The position numbers and the translations under genes were made by a program. From Rufibacter latericius (lineage in GTDB: Bacteria; Bacteroidota; Bacteroidia; Cytophagales; Hymenobacteraceae), in the NCBI RefSeq assembly GCF_003721515.1, contig NZ_RJJD01000004.1, positions 359,918 through 423,917 of the forward strand: a DNA stretch of 64,000 bases. Reading direction: 5' to 3'. Of this stretch, positions 1-8,121 are shown piece after piece. The notes under the pieces were generated by a model, which saw only the letters and a program-made list of their open reading frames with translations, searched no databases and was not told where the DNA came from. Positions within the stretch are counted from its first letter, which is position 1. Each line of letters starts with the position of its first letter.

Positions 1-1
1 C

Positions 2-187
2 AGTTACCGTGCTGCTTCCAACGGAGACCCAACCTCACTGGAGCAGTTCCATCTGCCTACCATGAAGCTGTTCAGCGGCAAGTTGGTGGTGTTGGTTCAG
101 TCCACAAACGAGGTGGGAGACATGGAACTGACTGTGAAAGGGAAAGGACTACAGACCGGTAAGGTGAACCTGAAGTCTACCCTTTAA
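2..187 (+). CDS. GH2 beta-galactosidase-like protein, C-terminal fragment
   Basis: Only the last 61 codons are in the window; the gene enters from the left edge in the frame beginning at base 2 and stops with TAA at 185-187. The segment ASNGDPTSLEQFHLP followed by a short beta-strand run (KLVVLVQS) and ELTVKGKGL resembles the C-terminal Ig-like domain that closes many Bacteroidota GH2 beta-galactosidases/glucuronidases, which begins with a conserved NGDPTSLE-type motif. The catalytic part is outside the window, so substrate cannot be judged. A strong hairpin lies about 100 bases downstream. The assignment rests on this single motif region. Confidence 0.6.
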   Translation, partial: SYRAASNGDPTSLEQFHLPTMKLFSGKLVVLVQSTNEVGDMELTVKGKGLQTGKVNLKSTL

Positions 188-283
188 AATGGAAACATCC
201 ATTTTCGCCAGGATGGTAGATTAATAGCGAAAACTTGGTTATATTAAGCATGCTCCTGCCTCTGACAGGAACATGAAAATAGG

Positions 284-327
284 TGTCATTCACCCATGCC
301 TTAGAGGAAAGGCATGGGTGAATGACA
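284..327 (+). terminator. Perfect 19-bp stem-loop terminator
   Basis: Arms 284-302 and 309-327 are exact inverted complements of 19 bases with a 6-base loop, followed by a short T run (328-331). It sits between the GH2 fragment and the cyclase gene, both on the plus strand, so it most likely ends the GH2 transcript. The almost symmetric A/T flanks mean it could also work in reverse. Confidence 0.75.
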
Positions 328-444
328 TTTTCTGCCCCAATGCCAGGCATTACAAGCATCTGCGGGGATGTACCTCAGCAAGGACCCGAAAATTAGAGTG
401 ATGAACATGCGATAAAACCCAGCCGGACCTTATCCCTTTTACCC

Positions 445-2376
445 ATGCGCCAACTTGCTGCCATAATGTTTTCAGACATGGTTGGTTTTACTGCGCTAAT
501 GCAGGAAAACGAACAAGCGGCAAAAGAGAAGCGCCGAAGGCTGAAGGAAGTGTTGGAAGCCTCGGTATCGGAGTATCACGGGAGAATTCTCCAGTACTAT
601 GGAGACGGGGCTTTGAGTATTTTCGGGAGCGCCATTGACGGGGTTACGTGTGCGGTGGAGATTCAGAAAACCCTGCTGCAGGAACCCAAAGTAGATCTGC
701 GGATAGGCCTCCATTCCGGCGATATCTCCATTGAAGAGGAGACTATTTACGGCGACGGTGTGAACCTTGCCTCCAGGGTAGAATCCTTGGCCGTCCCGGG
801 TTCGGTTTTCATTTCGGAGAAGGTTTTCGATGAGATAAGAAACCAGGAAAACCTCACCGCCCGGGAGATGGGTTATTTTGAACTGAAGAACGTGATAAGG
901 CCTCTCCGCATCTTTGCCATTGACAACAAAGGCCTGGTGGTCCCTACCCGCGAGGAACTGAGGGGGAAAACCAAACAACCCACCAACCGTCTGGCCGTGC
1001 TGCCTTTCGTTAACATGAGCGCCGATGCCGAAAACGAATACTTCAGTGACGGTATCACCGAGGAACTGCTAAACGCCCTCACCAAAGTAAATGGCCTGCA
1101 GGTAACCTCCAGAACTTCGGCCTTCGCCTTCAAAGGGAAGAATACCGATATCCGCGAGATTGGCATCCAGCTAAACGTAGACCGGATATTGGAAGGGAGC
1201 GTACGCAAAGCCGGGAACCGGGTGCGTATTTCGGCGCAGTTGATCAATGCCGCCGACGGCTACCATATCTGGAGCGAGAACTATGACCGAAACCTCACCG
1301 ATATCTTTGACGTGCAGGATGAGATAAGCGGTATCATCGCCAACAAACTGCGGGGAAATCTGGCGGAAGGTGAGCATGGAGAACCGTTGGTAGAAGTACC
1401 CACCCAAAACCTGGAGGCGTATACCCATTTCTTGAAAGGCCTGCACTTCCATAACAAGATAACCCCCAAAGATGTCAGAAAAGCGATAGCCTGTTTTGAA
1501 AAAGCCATCAGCCTTGAACCTGATTATGCCCGTGCCTATGCTTTGGCGGCCGAAGGGTATGCTTTCCTGGGGGCCACCGGACAAATGCACCCCTCCGAAG
1601 CCTTTGCCACCGTGCACAGGTACAGCGACAAGGCCTTGCAAATAGATGCTTCCCTAGCCGAAGGATATTCGGCCAAGGGATCTGCTTACTTGCTCTACGA
1701 CTGGAAATGGAATCAGGCCCAGGAGTCGTTGCTGAAAGCCATAGAGCTAAACCCAGCCTCTATTGGGGCTTACCAGCTGCTTTCGTTCTATTACCTGAGC
1801 ACCGGGCGGAAGCAGGAAGCGGTTGATACCATGGAAAAGGCCTTGGAGATAGACCCCTTGTCCCCAATCGTAAACCAGTACCTGGCAGAGGCTTATTTTA
1901 ATGCTGGAAATACAGAAAAAGCCTTAAAACAGATAGAATCCTTATTAGACATGCATCCGCAGATGCGTATAGCTTTGGAGCTGAGGGGCTGGTGCATGGG
2001 TGTTAAAGGCGACTGGAGCAGGGCCGCAGAAATATTTGAAGAAGTCCAAAGATCCATAAACCATCCCTTGAAAGGACTCACGCCTTTGGGGTGTGCCTAT
2101 GCTAAATTAGGGGAAGCCGAAAAGGCTTTTGCGTGTATTCAGAAGATAGAGCAACGGCAAGCCGAGGAACCGGGGGTAGTGCTGGACATAGACTTAGCCA
2201 TGATTTGGTGGGTCCTAGGAGATAGTGACAAAGCCTTTCATTATTTGTTCCAATGCATTGAGAAAAGGATGGGGCCGGTAGCTATTCTTATTGATCACCC
2301 ATTGTTCAAGGAAATACCCGATGACCCAAGATACCGGCTTCTGAAGGAGAAGCTGAACCTGGTTGGAAGCGTTTAA
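445..2376 (+). CDS. Class III adenylate/guanylate cyclase with FlgO/TolB-N-like domain and TPR repeats
   Basis: The 643-residue protein starts with a class III nucleotide cyclase domain (about 1-155). Visible catalytic residues are metal-binding Asp11 (MFSDMVGFT) and Asp54 (YYGDG), then Asp104, Asn107 and Arg111 in YGDGVNLASR. Residues about 182-300 (LAVLPFVNMS... DGITEELLNAL... EGSVRK) form the FlgO/TolB-N-like domain commonly joined to these cyclases. Residues about 320-610 are tetratricopeptide repeats. No signal peptide or membrane segment is seen, so it is probably cytoplasmic. It should make cAMP or cGMP; which one cannot be told by eye. The start was chosen because MRQLAAIMFSDMVG matches the family N-terminus. 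It is monocistronic, with nothing close on either side in the same direction. Confidence 0.85.
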   Translation: MRQLAAIMFSDMVGFTALMQENEQAAKEKRRRLKEVLEASVSEYHGRILQYYGDGALSIFGSAIDGVTCAVEIQKTLLQEPKVDLRIGLHSGDISIEEETIYGDGVNLASRVESLAVPGSVFISEKVFDEIRNQENLTAREMGYFELKNVIRPLRIFAIDNKGLVVPTREELRGKTKQPTNRLAVLPFVNMSADAENEYFSDGITEELLNALTKVNGLQVTSRTSAFAFKGKNTDIREIGIQLNVDRILEGSVRKAGNRVRISAQLINAADGYHIWSENYDRNLTDIFDVQDEISGIIANKLRGNLAEGEHGEPLVEVPTQNLEAYTHFLKGLHFHNKITPKDVRKAIACFEKAISLEPDYARAYALAAEGYAFLGATGQMHPSEAFATVHRYSDKALQIDASLAEGYSAKGSAYLLYDWKWNQAQESLLKAIELNPASIGAYQLLSFYYLSTGRKQEAVDTMEKALEIDPLSPIVNQYLAEAYFNAGNTEKALKQIESLLDMHPQMRIALELRGWCMGVKGDWSRAAEIFEEVQRSINHPLKGLTPLGCAYAKLGEAEKAFACIQKIEQRQAEEPGVVLDIDLAMIWWVLGDSDKAFHYLFQCIEKRMGPVAILIDHPLFKEIPDDPRYRLLKEKLNLVGSV

Positions 2377-2478
2377 GCCATTGGCCTTTCCCGTAAAACC
2401 ATAGAGTCTCTAGCCCATGGATTCTGTCTTTCCAGGGCATACTTGATCAACAAAGTAGAAGGACAAAATATGCCTGGG

Positions 2479-3288
2479 TTATTTGGTGCCAGCCACTGAT
2501 TTAGCCTGTTTTACATCGGCCCGCTGGTAGGTCACGCCCCATTCATGCGCTTTGCCATCTGCTGCGGTAATGGTAGTGCCTTTCAGCACAAGTTTATCTC
2601 CTTCTACTTTGGCGGTGATATCCAGCTTATCCTTCTCGTTCATCATGGGAGGCGCCAGGATAAACTTAGGCAGGAGTTTATCGCCGGAGAGGGTGTAGGA
2701 GCCAAGAGCCACCGTCTTAGGTTTCTCCCCGTTCCTTTCAACCCACATAAAGTGCGTAGGGGTAATGAGCTGGAATTCTTTAGCGGTTGTGTCGGTCACT
2801 TTTTTCCCGTCGGCCATGTAATTGGAGGAAATTAGATTCCAGGCTCCCACCAAGGACTTATTAGAGTTAGGGTTTCCGTTTACCTTCCTGTATACCTCGT
2901 GGAGCTCCACCTTTTTGCCATCTGGGAAAATGATGTGTCCGTCTTGGTAGAGTTTATCCCCCTCCACTTTCACGGTGAAGTCCGTAGTGGCCGCATCGCT
3001 CAGTTTCTCAACGTACTTATTGCCCGTTAGGGTGTAGGTGCCATGGCCTCCATGCATCCGCAGGGTGTCGCGTATCATTCCTTTGACAATGTACATCCAG
3101 TGGGTGGGCGTAATGACCTTGTATTGCTTCACGGTGGTTACATCACGGGTAATAGGCCCTCCGTCTTCATTGGTTCCGGCCATAGAGACCATTTCCCAGG
3201 TACCCACAATGGCAGGGGAAGTTTGGGCTTGCAACTGTGCTACCATAACACAGAGCAATACCAGAATGAGAATGGTTGCTTTTTTCAT
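2479..3288 (-). CDS. Secreted tandem lipocalin-like protein
   Basis: A 269-residue protein with a clear signal peptide (MKKATILILVLLCVMVAQLQA, cleavage near AQA|QTS). Two similar halves follow: one opening GTWEMVSMAG near residue 29, the other GAWNLISSNY near residue 147. Each has a YKVITPTHWM / FQLITPTHFMW strand, a YTL(T/S)GNK/DK turn and a VEGDKL motif. This is the lipocalin-like (DUF4488-type) fold often seen in Bacteroidota, here duplicated. Function is unknown; binding of a small hydrophobic ligand is only a family-level guess. It is convergent with the cyclase gene, and its upstream region holds a 65-bp duplication. Confidence 0.6.
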   Translation of the reverse strand: MKKATILILVLLCVMVAQLQAQTSPAIVGTWEMVSMAGTNEDGGPITRDVTTVKQYKVITPTHWMYIVKGMIRDTLRMHGGHGTYTLTGNKYVEKLSDAATTDFTVKVEGDKLYQDGHIIFPDGKKVELHEVYRKVNGNPNSNKSLVGAWNLISSNYMADGKKVTDTTAKEFQLITPTHFMWVERNGEKPKTVALGSYTLSGDKLLPKFILAPPMMNEKDKLDITAKVEGDKLVLKGTTITAADGKAHEWGVTYQRADVKQAKSVAGTK

Positions 3289-3300
3289 GATACTAGTTTT

Positions 3301-3430
3301 TAAAACTGTGAATAGATTCTTTTATCTCTTAGAATTTGGCTGATAAAAGATGATTTCAAGGTATTTAAAACTGTGAATAGATTCTTTTATCTCTTAGAAT
3401 TTGGCTGATAAAAGATGATTTCAAGGTATT
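3301..3430. repeat. Exact tandem duplication, 2 x 65 bp
   Basis: Bases 3301-3365 and 3366-3430 are identical over 65 positions. The unit lies immediately upstream of the lipocalin-like gene (start at 3288), so any promoter or operator inside it is present twice. The perfect identity indicates a recent event or an assembly artefact. Confidence 0.95.
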
Positions 3431-3957
3431 GTGATCGAGAGTCAACAAGTAGCGCAAGGAAGTTCTTGTGGAAGGGGCGGCTTTCAATGTGAATAGAAGC
3501 GACGGATTGAATTTCCGCAAGGGAGGATTTCTGTTTTGGAGAGCATGTAGCGTTCTGAAATGCTTCTACTCAGGTAAGGAGTATTTCAGAAGAAAATGAA
3601 AGCAGGCCGGGCGGTTGTTGCTGCCAGGCAAAGGCTCTCATACAAAAAGTCGAGAAGATGAACCCAAACAGAGGAATGGCACAGGCATCGGAACCGTTGG
3701 CCTGCAGCACGGCACCATTGGAAGTGCCCATGGGAGGAAAGAGTCTACCGAATTTACAAAATCCTTTATACAGCTGGAAGATTAATCTTGCCTTTTTCAG
3801 GCCTAGTTTTAGTAGAAGACTATTTTTCTAAGCTTGCGTTTAGAAAGTAGAGTGGAAAAAGCTTCTCTTAGTAAAGGCAGGAACAAATATTTCCAGAAGC
3901 TTTCTTATTCCTTGGAAATGCCTGTAGGTGAGATTAAGTTAAAGGATGTGTGTAATT
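3431..3957. other. Intergenic stretch without a recognisable gene
   Basis: About 530 bases between the tandem duplication and the left island junction. The longest methionine-started frame is 57 codons (3658-3831, plus) with no family resemblance or good ribosome-binding site. I see no tRNA, array or strong hairpin. Confidence 0.6.
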
Positions 3958-3994
3958 AAAAAAGCCACTTACAAGTTTTACCTCGTAAGTGGCT
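3958..3994 (-). terminator. Terminator of the displaced tRNA-Asn 3' end
   Basis: On the minus strand a 10-bp stem (AGCCACTTAC / GTAAGTGGCT) with a 12-base loop is followed by six T residues. It is the same structure as the one at 40614-40650 behind the intact tRNA gene. Confidence 0.85.
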
Positions 3995-4004
3995 GATTTA
4001 GAAG

Positions 4005-4052
4005 CTCCCCCTCTTGGGCTCGAACCAAGGACCCCATGATTAACAGTCATGT
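4005..4052 (-). pseudogene. tRNA-Asn 3' fragment
   Basis: Minus-strand bases correspond exactly to the part of the intact tRNA-Asn (40661-40708) from just before the anticodon stem to the discriminator base. The D-arm and 5' acceptor strand are absent: beyond 4052 the sequence is unrelated. It is an integration scar, not a functional tRNA. Confidence 0.9.
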
Positions 4053-4160
4053 TAATAGTAGTTTTGGTTGGTTGCAATTATTTGTAAAAACCGCTTGTTT
4101 TAGCGTAGAGGCTGTTTTATGATCATGTTTAATCATAGGTATCTGTAGGTTTTTTGATGA

Positions 4161-4183
4161 AATGTATGCAAATTGTATGCAAA
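4161..4183 (+). promoter_or_regulatory. Probable integrase arm-type site, left copy
   Basis: The 23-bp string begins AATGTATGCAAATTGTATGC and contains TGTATGCAAA twice in tandem (spacing 11). The same 23 bases, same orientation, occur at 40590-40612 inside the right end. Paired direct repeats near attachment cores are typical arm-binding sites of tyrosine integrases. The left copy is 108 bp from the core and 18 bp before the int start codon, so it could also mediate autoregulation. Confidence 0.7.
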
Positions 4184-4201
4184 TAATAATCTTATAACAG
4201 C

Positions 4202-5431
4202 GTGGCTAACGTACTAACCCAAATCATTCTTGATACCAGAAGGTCGTTGAAGGATAGCACCTTTCCTGTCAAGCTAAGGCTGACCTATAACCGCAAGCAG
4301 AAATACTACCCCACAGCTTACAGCTTTACAGAAGAGGATTACGAGAAAGTGATACTCTCAAAACCTAAAGGGGCTTATAAAGATGCCCAGTTTGAGCTAA
4401 AGGAAATAGAGAAGAGGGCTAGAGCAATTATCAAGGATATGGCTGTATTTACATTTGACCTATTTGAGAAAAAGTTTGTAGATACATCTCCTAAAGGAGA
4501 TGTGTTTATAGCTTTTAGCCAGCATATAGCAAAACTAAAAAGGGAGGCTAGCATAACCACAGCGGAAAGCTATACGTCGGCCCTAAACTCACTGAAAGCC
4601 TTTACTGGGAAAACAGTCCTGCCTTTTGTAAACGTAACTCCTGACTACCTTTCTAGTTATGAGCAGTGGATGCTCAGTAAGAATAAGTCTCTTACGACAG
4701 TGGGTATTTATCTGCGCTATCTAAGGGCATTGTTTAACGAGGCAATAGAAGCTGGAGACGTAGAGCAGAGGCAATATCCTTTTGGTAAGAGAAAGTACCA
4801 GATACCAGCAGGCCGCAATGTGAAAAAGGCCCTCACTATAGCAGACATTGAGAAAATAGTTACTTATGCTCCTAAAAGTGATAGTGAAGCAAAAGCTAGA
4901 GATTTATGGCTGTTTTCTTATCTGTGCAGTGGTATAAATGTAAAGGATATTGCACTACTTAAGTACAAGAACATAGACTCTGCTACCATTACCTTTGTGC
5001 GTGCTAAAACTGCAAAGTCTACTCGCCAGAATACTAAGTCAATAATAGTGTCCCTCTTGCCAGAAGCTGAGCATATTATAATGAGGTGGGGTAACAAGCC
5101 AGTTATTCCGAATTGGTATGTGTTTCCTATACTTTCTGAGGGGCTTACCCCAGAAAAGGAGTTGGCTAAGATTAAGCAAGCAACGAAGTCAATAAATACC
5201 TATATGAAGCGTATAGCTTCATCTTTAGGCATAGAGAAAGAGGTTACCACATACACAGCACGCCACTCTTATTCTACAGTTTTAAAGCGCTCTGGTGCCC
5301 CAATAGAGTTTATAAGTGAGTCTTTAGGGCATACCGACATACGTACTACCAGAAGTTATCTAGATAGCTTTGAGGATGACGCAAAGCGTGGGTATGTCTC
5401 TGCGCTTACAGCTTTTCCTAAGAAAGATTAG
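4202..5431 (+). CDS. Tyrosine-type site-specific integrase
   Basis: A 409-residue recombinase that should integrate and excise the island at tRNA-Asn. N-terminal arm-binding region about 1-90 (KLRLTYNRKQKYYPTAY), SAM-like core-binding domain about 100-200, catalytic domain about 210-400. Box II is ARHSYSTVLKRSG (Arg354, His355), a later His377 lies in LGHTD, and nucleophile Tyr386 in SYLDSF. At the place of the first catalytic Arg the motif reads SGINVKDIALLKY, with Asn/Lys instead of the usual Arg; some Bacteroidota integrases appear to share this, but it should be checked. Start is GTG at 4202. It reads into the island from the left attachment repeat. Confidence 0.93.
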   Translation: MANVLTQIILDTRRSLKDSTFPVKLRLTYNRKQKYYPTAYSFTEEDYEKVILSKPKGAYKDAQFELKEIEKRARAIIKDMAVFTFDLFEKKFVDTSPKGDVFIAFSQHIAKLKREASITTAESYTSALNSLKAFTGKTVLPFVNVTPDYLSSYEQWMLSKNKSLTTVGIYLRYLRALFNEAIEAGDVEQRQYPFGKRKYQIPAGRNVKKALTIADIEKIVTYAPKSDSEAKARDLWLFSYLCSGINVKDIALLKYKNIDSATITFVRAKTAKSTRQNTKSIIVSLLPEAEHIIMRWGNKPVIPNWYVFPILSEGLTPEKELAKIKQATKSINTYMKRIASSLGIEKEVTTYTARHSYSTVLKRSGAPIEFISESLGHTDIRTTRSYLDSFEDDAKRGYVSALTAFPKKD

Positions 5432-5469
5432 GAGTAAGTCAAGCTAGGTGTGAGCCATTAAGAGATTAT

Positions 5470-5673
5470 AGAGGCGAAACTGGGGGCGGGATAAACGTCA
5501 CTACGTATTCGGCCCAACACTCCTCCTCCGCCGTGCTGAAGCGGGCGGGGGTATCCACAGCCGCCATTTCCGAGGCGTTGAGGCACTCCTCCGAGCGGAC
5601 CACCCAGAGCTATCTGGACAGCTTCGAGGACGAGGTGAAGCATCGGATCGCCTCTCACCTGACGGATTTCTGA
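5470..5673 (+). pseudogene. C-terminal remnant of a second tyrosine integrase
   Basis: An open frame with no plausible start encodes TTYSAQHSSSAVLKRAG and then SEALRHSSERTTQSYLDSF, collinear with the last 60 or so residues of the intact integrase (ARHSYSTVLKRSG... SYLDSF). The active-site Arg of box II is Gln here, and everything upstream is missing. The fragment is far more GC-rich than the intact gene, so it comes from a different element that once used the same or a similar site rather than from duplication of the present integrase. Confidence 0.85.
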
Positions 5674-5721
5674 CCATTATTATTTTATTCATACTTCTGC
5701 TAGTTTTTGCTTACAAAGCTC

Positions 5722-5729
5722 TATATTTG
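5722..5729 (+). promoter_or_regulatory. Candidate Bacteroidota -7 promoter box (TATATTTG)
   Basis: TATATTTG fits the Bacteroidota sigma -7 consensus TAnnTTTG and lies 63 bases before the next start codon (5793) in an AT-rich gap. A TTTG lies upstream but with shorter spacing than the usual -33 element, so support is weak. Confidence 0.25.
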
Positions 5730-5792
5730 TAACTATTCATATTTGGATTATAATAAAACAAATGTGAATCGGTAGGAATATAAATGTGAACT

Positions 5793-6398
5793 ATGAAAGA
5801 TGCAGAAGAAGAAGAAAAAGAGAAATTGCCTGGTGATGGAGGAGAAGACTTCCCTGTTGACTTGGATAATCTTAAAGATTTGTTCTTTTACCTTGAGGCA
5901 ATTGCAGAGTTAGGGGGGTACCAATGCTGCTACGACAGTCCTGAGGTCTTCAAGAAAATACCAGGGCGGGGTAAGGGACTTTTCCTTCGGGACCTTGCTC
6001 CCGTCATGCTCTCCCGATTGGCTTGGATGAAGGCAATTCTTGTAAAAGATGAGAAAGCCGAAAAAGTAAAGGCTGGCTTAATGGCGATCTGCGTCCAGGA
6101 GCCGGAAGCATTCGTGCTGGCTCTATGCCTTCACTATCTCCAGAAGGCTAAGATCATAGATCATTTTACTGGGGGAGGGACATTGAAGGAAATAGAGGCC
6201 ATATTGTTAATGTGCCCGCACCTCAAGAACCCAAGGCATTTCCTTAAGCATTACCGCAGTATTCCAGATAACCCAGAGGCCTTTATCGAGTTTGTTTCAC
6301 TCGAAAGACTAGAGGCGGTCAAGAATTTGTTGTGGGAATTTCCTGATGCTCAATCAATTGCAAGAATTGATTTTCTGAAGAAGTTGGGCAGGGGTTAA
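5793..6398 (+). CDS. Hypothetical protein of the integrase/RepA block
   Basis: A 201-residue soluble protein that I do not recognise. The N-terminus is strongly acidic (DAEEEEKEK, then GDGGEDFPVDLDN); the rest is predicted mostly helical with Leu-rich amphipathic stretches (ILLMCPHLKNPRHFLKHY, SLERLEAVKNLLWEF) and four Cys with no metal-site spacing. No signal peptide or membrane segment. It lies between the integrase remnant and the excisionase-like gene in the same direction, the place where mobilisable Bacteroidota elements usually carry an element-specific gene of unknown role. Composition is less GC-rich than the two genes that follow. Confidence 0.6.
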   Translation: MKDAEEEEKEKLPGDGGEDFPVDLDNLKDLFFYLEAIAELGGYQCCYDSPEVFKKIPGRGKGLFLRDLAPVMLSRLAWMKAILVKDEKAEKVKAGLMAICVQEPEAFVLALCLHYLQKAKIIDHFTGGGTLKEIEAILLMCPHLKNPRHFLKHYRSIPDNPEAFIEFVSLERLEAVKNLLWEFPDAQSIARIDFLKKLGRG

Positions 6399-6448
6399 GG
6401 GCAGGGGCTATCGAGAGAACTGCAAAAAGTTTGCCGTAGAATTGCGGC

Positions 6449-6805
6449 ATGTTGAACACGAGAAAGGCGACGGAAAATCCATTCGCCGCAATAGATGAGA
6501 GGCTCAGCGGTCTGGAAAGGATCTCGCTGGAGCTATGCAAATTGTTCCACGCCCAAACCGGGGGAAGCCCTGACGCCGAGCGGCCGCTCAGCGCCCAGGA
6601 AGCCTCCGAGTTCCTAGGCATCCCCAAGAATACCCTCTACGCGCTGACAAGCCGCCGGGAGATCCCCTTCTGCAAGCGGGGGAAACAGCTGTTCTTCTTC
6701 CGGAAGGACCTGCTGGGGTGGCTCGACGGGGGGCGCCAGAGGACAGCCGCCGAGGTGCGGGCAGGCGCGATCGGATCGTTGGGCACCAAAAGGGGGAGGG
6801 CGTAA
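6449..6805 (+). CDS. Excisionase-like helix-turn-helix DNA-binding protein
   Basis: A 118-residue protein with a MerR/excisionase-type winged helix (HTH_17) at about 49-92: LSAQEASEFLGIPKNTLYALTS, then REIPFCKRGKQLFFFRKDL and LLGWL. This matches the small DNA-binding proteins that precede RepA-like ATPases in Bacteroidota mobilisable elements and help excision or replication. It ends 3 bp before the ATPase gene, so the two are translated from one message. The tail is basic (GTKRGRA). Whether it acts with the present integrase or with the lost GC-rich one is unknown. Confidence 0.8.
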   Translation: MLNTRKATENPFAAIDERLSGLERISLELCKLFHAQTGGSPDAERPLSAQEASEFLGIPKNTLYALTSRREIPFCKRGKQLFFFRKDLLGWLDGGRQRTAAEVRAGAIGSLGTKRGRA

Positions 6806-6808
6806 GCG

Positions 6809-8074
6809 ATGGCGAACGACCTTTACCCAGACGGTGGAACCCAGGGTGAGACCCGGGGCCGGATCCAGAGCGCACGGGCCCAATCCTCAAGGGCGTACAA
6901 CGCCAGGGACGGCCCAGTCGAACCGGGCTTATACCGCCGATACGCCACGGAAGCCCAAGAGGGTTTCGTGAATGGCTCAACCGGTGAACTCCTTCTCCCC
7001 TTCGGGGGAGGAGGAATACCGGAGCCTTCCTTAACTTCCTTGAGGATACATGAGATGGCGGAGCGGGCGTTGATCGACCTTGACCAAGTACAACCCGAGC
7101 CGGAGAGGTTCCTCACCCTTGCCCAAGCAGGGGAAACCTTCACCCTCGGCACCGCCGGCAACTTCTCCCTGGTGACAGGCAAGGCCAAGAGCCGGAAAAC
7201 CTTCTTCACCACCATGCTCATCGCCTCGGCCCTGGCTGGAGAGACTGCGGAGGGTGTGATCCGCGGGTGCCTGCCCTATGGAAAAGAGGGAGTGTTGCTC
7301 TTCGACACCGAGCAGGGGCACCATCACGTCCAGATGGCAGCCAGGAGAGCCGTAACCTTGGCTGGGCCTGAGGCGATCGGCTGGTTGGAAACCTACAGCC
7401 TCCGCGCCTATAGCCCGGTCGACCGGCTGGCCGTGATCGAGTACCTTCTGTTAAGTACCCCAGGGGTGGGCTTGGTGGTCATTGACGGTATCCGCGACCT
7501 TGTGACCTCTATCAACGACGAGGAGCAGGCCAGCATGCTCATGGGCAAGCTCCTGAGGTGGTCAAAAGAACTGGGTATCCACATCGTGGTTGTCCTGCAC
7601 CAGAACAAGGGGGACAGCAACGCCCGCGGGCATCTCGGCACAGAGGCGAACAACAAGGCCGAGATCGTTATCTCCGTCACCCTGGATAAGAACAAAGGCT
7701 CCTCATCCGCTAAGGTGGAGTGCTCCCGGGAGTTGGGGTTCAGCCCCTTCTCCTTCACCGTCAACGAGGAGGGCCTCCCGATGATCGTTGAGAGGGACGA
7801 GTCAGCGGAGGGTAAACCCGCTAAAAGGGGAAAACGGGAGATTCCGCCCGAGACCATGCGGGGCATGCTGGACCGGATCTTCGACCTGCATCCTAACCCG
7901 AAGTACGGTGAGTTGGCCAAATATCTGATGGAACAGGCTGCCGGGGAGGATTACCCGATCACACTGACTAAGGCCAAGACCCTGGTCTCGGACCTCAAGG
8001 CTAAGGGGGAGATAAGGGTCGAAGGCAAGGAAGGGACCAGGTACTCCTACTACGTGCTGGAGTTACCGTTCTAG
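6809..8074 (+). CDS. RepA-like AAA/RecA-fold ATPase
   Basis: A 421-residue cytoplasmic ATPase of the RepA/RegA helicase type (RecA fold). Walker A is TGKAKSRKTF at about 122-131, Walker B is GLVVIDGIRDL near 222-232 following GVLLFDTEQG, and sensor-like IVVVLHQNKGD and a GHLGTEANNKAE segment follow. A C-terminal winged-helix region (about 345-415, GELAKYLMEQ... LVSDLKAKGEI) probably binds DNA. These proteins initiate replication of, or support excision of, mobilisable islands. The start codon sits 3 bp after the HTH gene. The gene is GC-rich relative to the chromosome in the window. Confidence 0.82.
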   Translation: MANDLYPDGGTQGETRGRIQSARAQSSRAYNARDGPVEPGLYRRYATEAQEGFVNGSTGELLLPFGGGGIPEPSLTSLRIHEMAERALIDLDQVQPEPERFLTLAQAGETFTLGTAGNFSLVTGKAKSRKTFFTTMLIASALAGETAEGVIRGCLPYGKEGVLLFDTEQGHHHVQMAARRAVTLAGPEAIGWLETYSLRAYSPVDRLAVIEYLLLSTPGVGLVVIDGIRDLVTSINDEEQASMLMGKLLRWSKELGIHIVVVLHQNKGDSNARGHLGTEANNKAEIVISVTLDKNKGSSSAKVECSRELGFSPFSFTVNEEGLPMIVERDESAEGKPAKRGKREIPPETMRGMLDRIFDLHPNPKYGELAKYLMEQAAGEDYPITLTKAKTLVSDLKAKGEIRVEGKEGTRYSYYVLELPF

Positions 8075-8075
8075 T

Positions 8076-8121
8076 TTTACTGTAGCTGGCCCCTTTTATA
8101 TATAGGGGCCTGCACAGTAAA
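8076..8121. terminator. Inverted repeat after the RepA-like gene
   Basis: Arms TTTACTGT...GGCCCCT and AGGGGCC...ACAGTAAA pair over 15 positions with a small internal mismatch and an A/T loop. It begins 2 bp after the repA-like stop codon. There is no T tract, so it could be a terminator or part of an origin-like structure. Downstream, GTAAACCA, GTAACCG and GTAACCT follow one another. Confidence 0.5.

Larger units (their letters stand above)
3958..4052. repeat. Left attachment repeat (attL) of the tRNA-Asn island
   Basis: This 95-bp segment matches 40614-40708 in the same orientation with three mismatches (3981, 4000, 4001); 4002-4052 is identical over 51 bp. It holds the displaced 3' half of tRNA-Asn plus its terminator hairpin, as expected when a tyrosine integrase inserts an element into a tRNA gene and the element restores the tRNA end. 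Confidence 0.92.

Noticed and set aside
3658..3831. 57-codon frame between the tandem duplication and the island
   Set aside because: No family similarity, weak start context, and lies in a gene-free junction region.
3958..4052. A second functional tRNA-Asn gene
   Set aside because: Only the 3' half is present; the acceptor 5' strand and D arm are missing, so it is an attachment-site scar.
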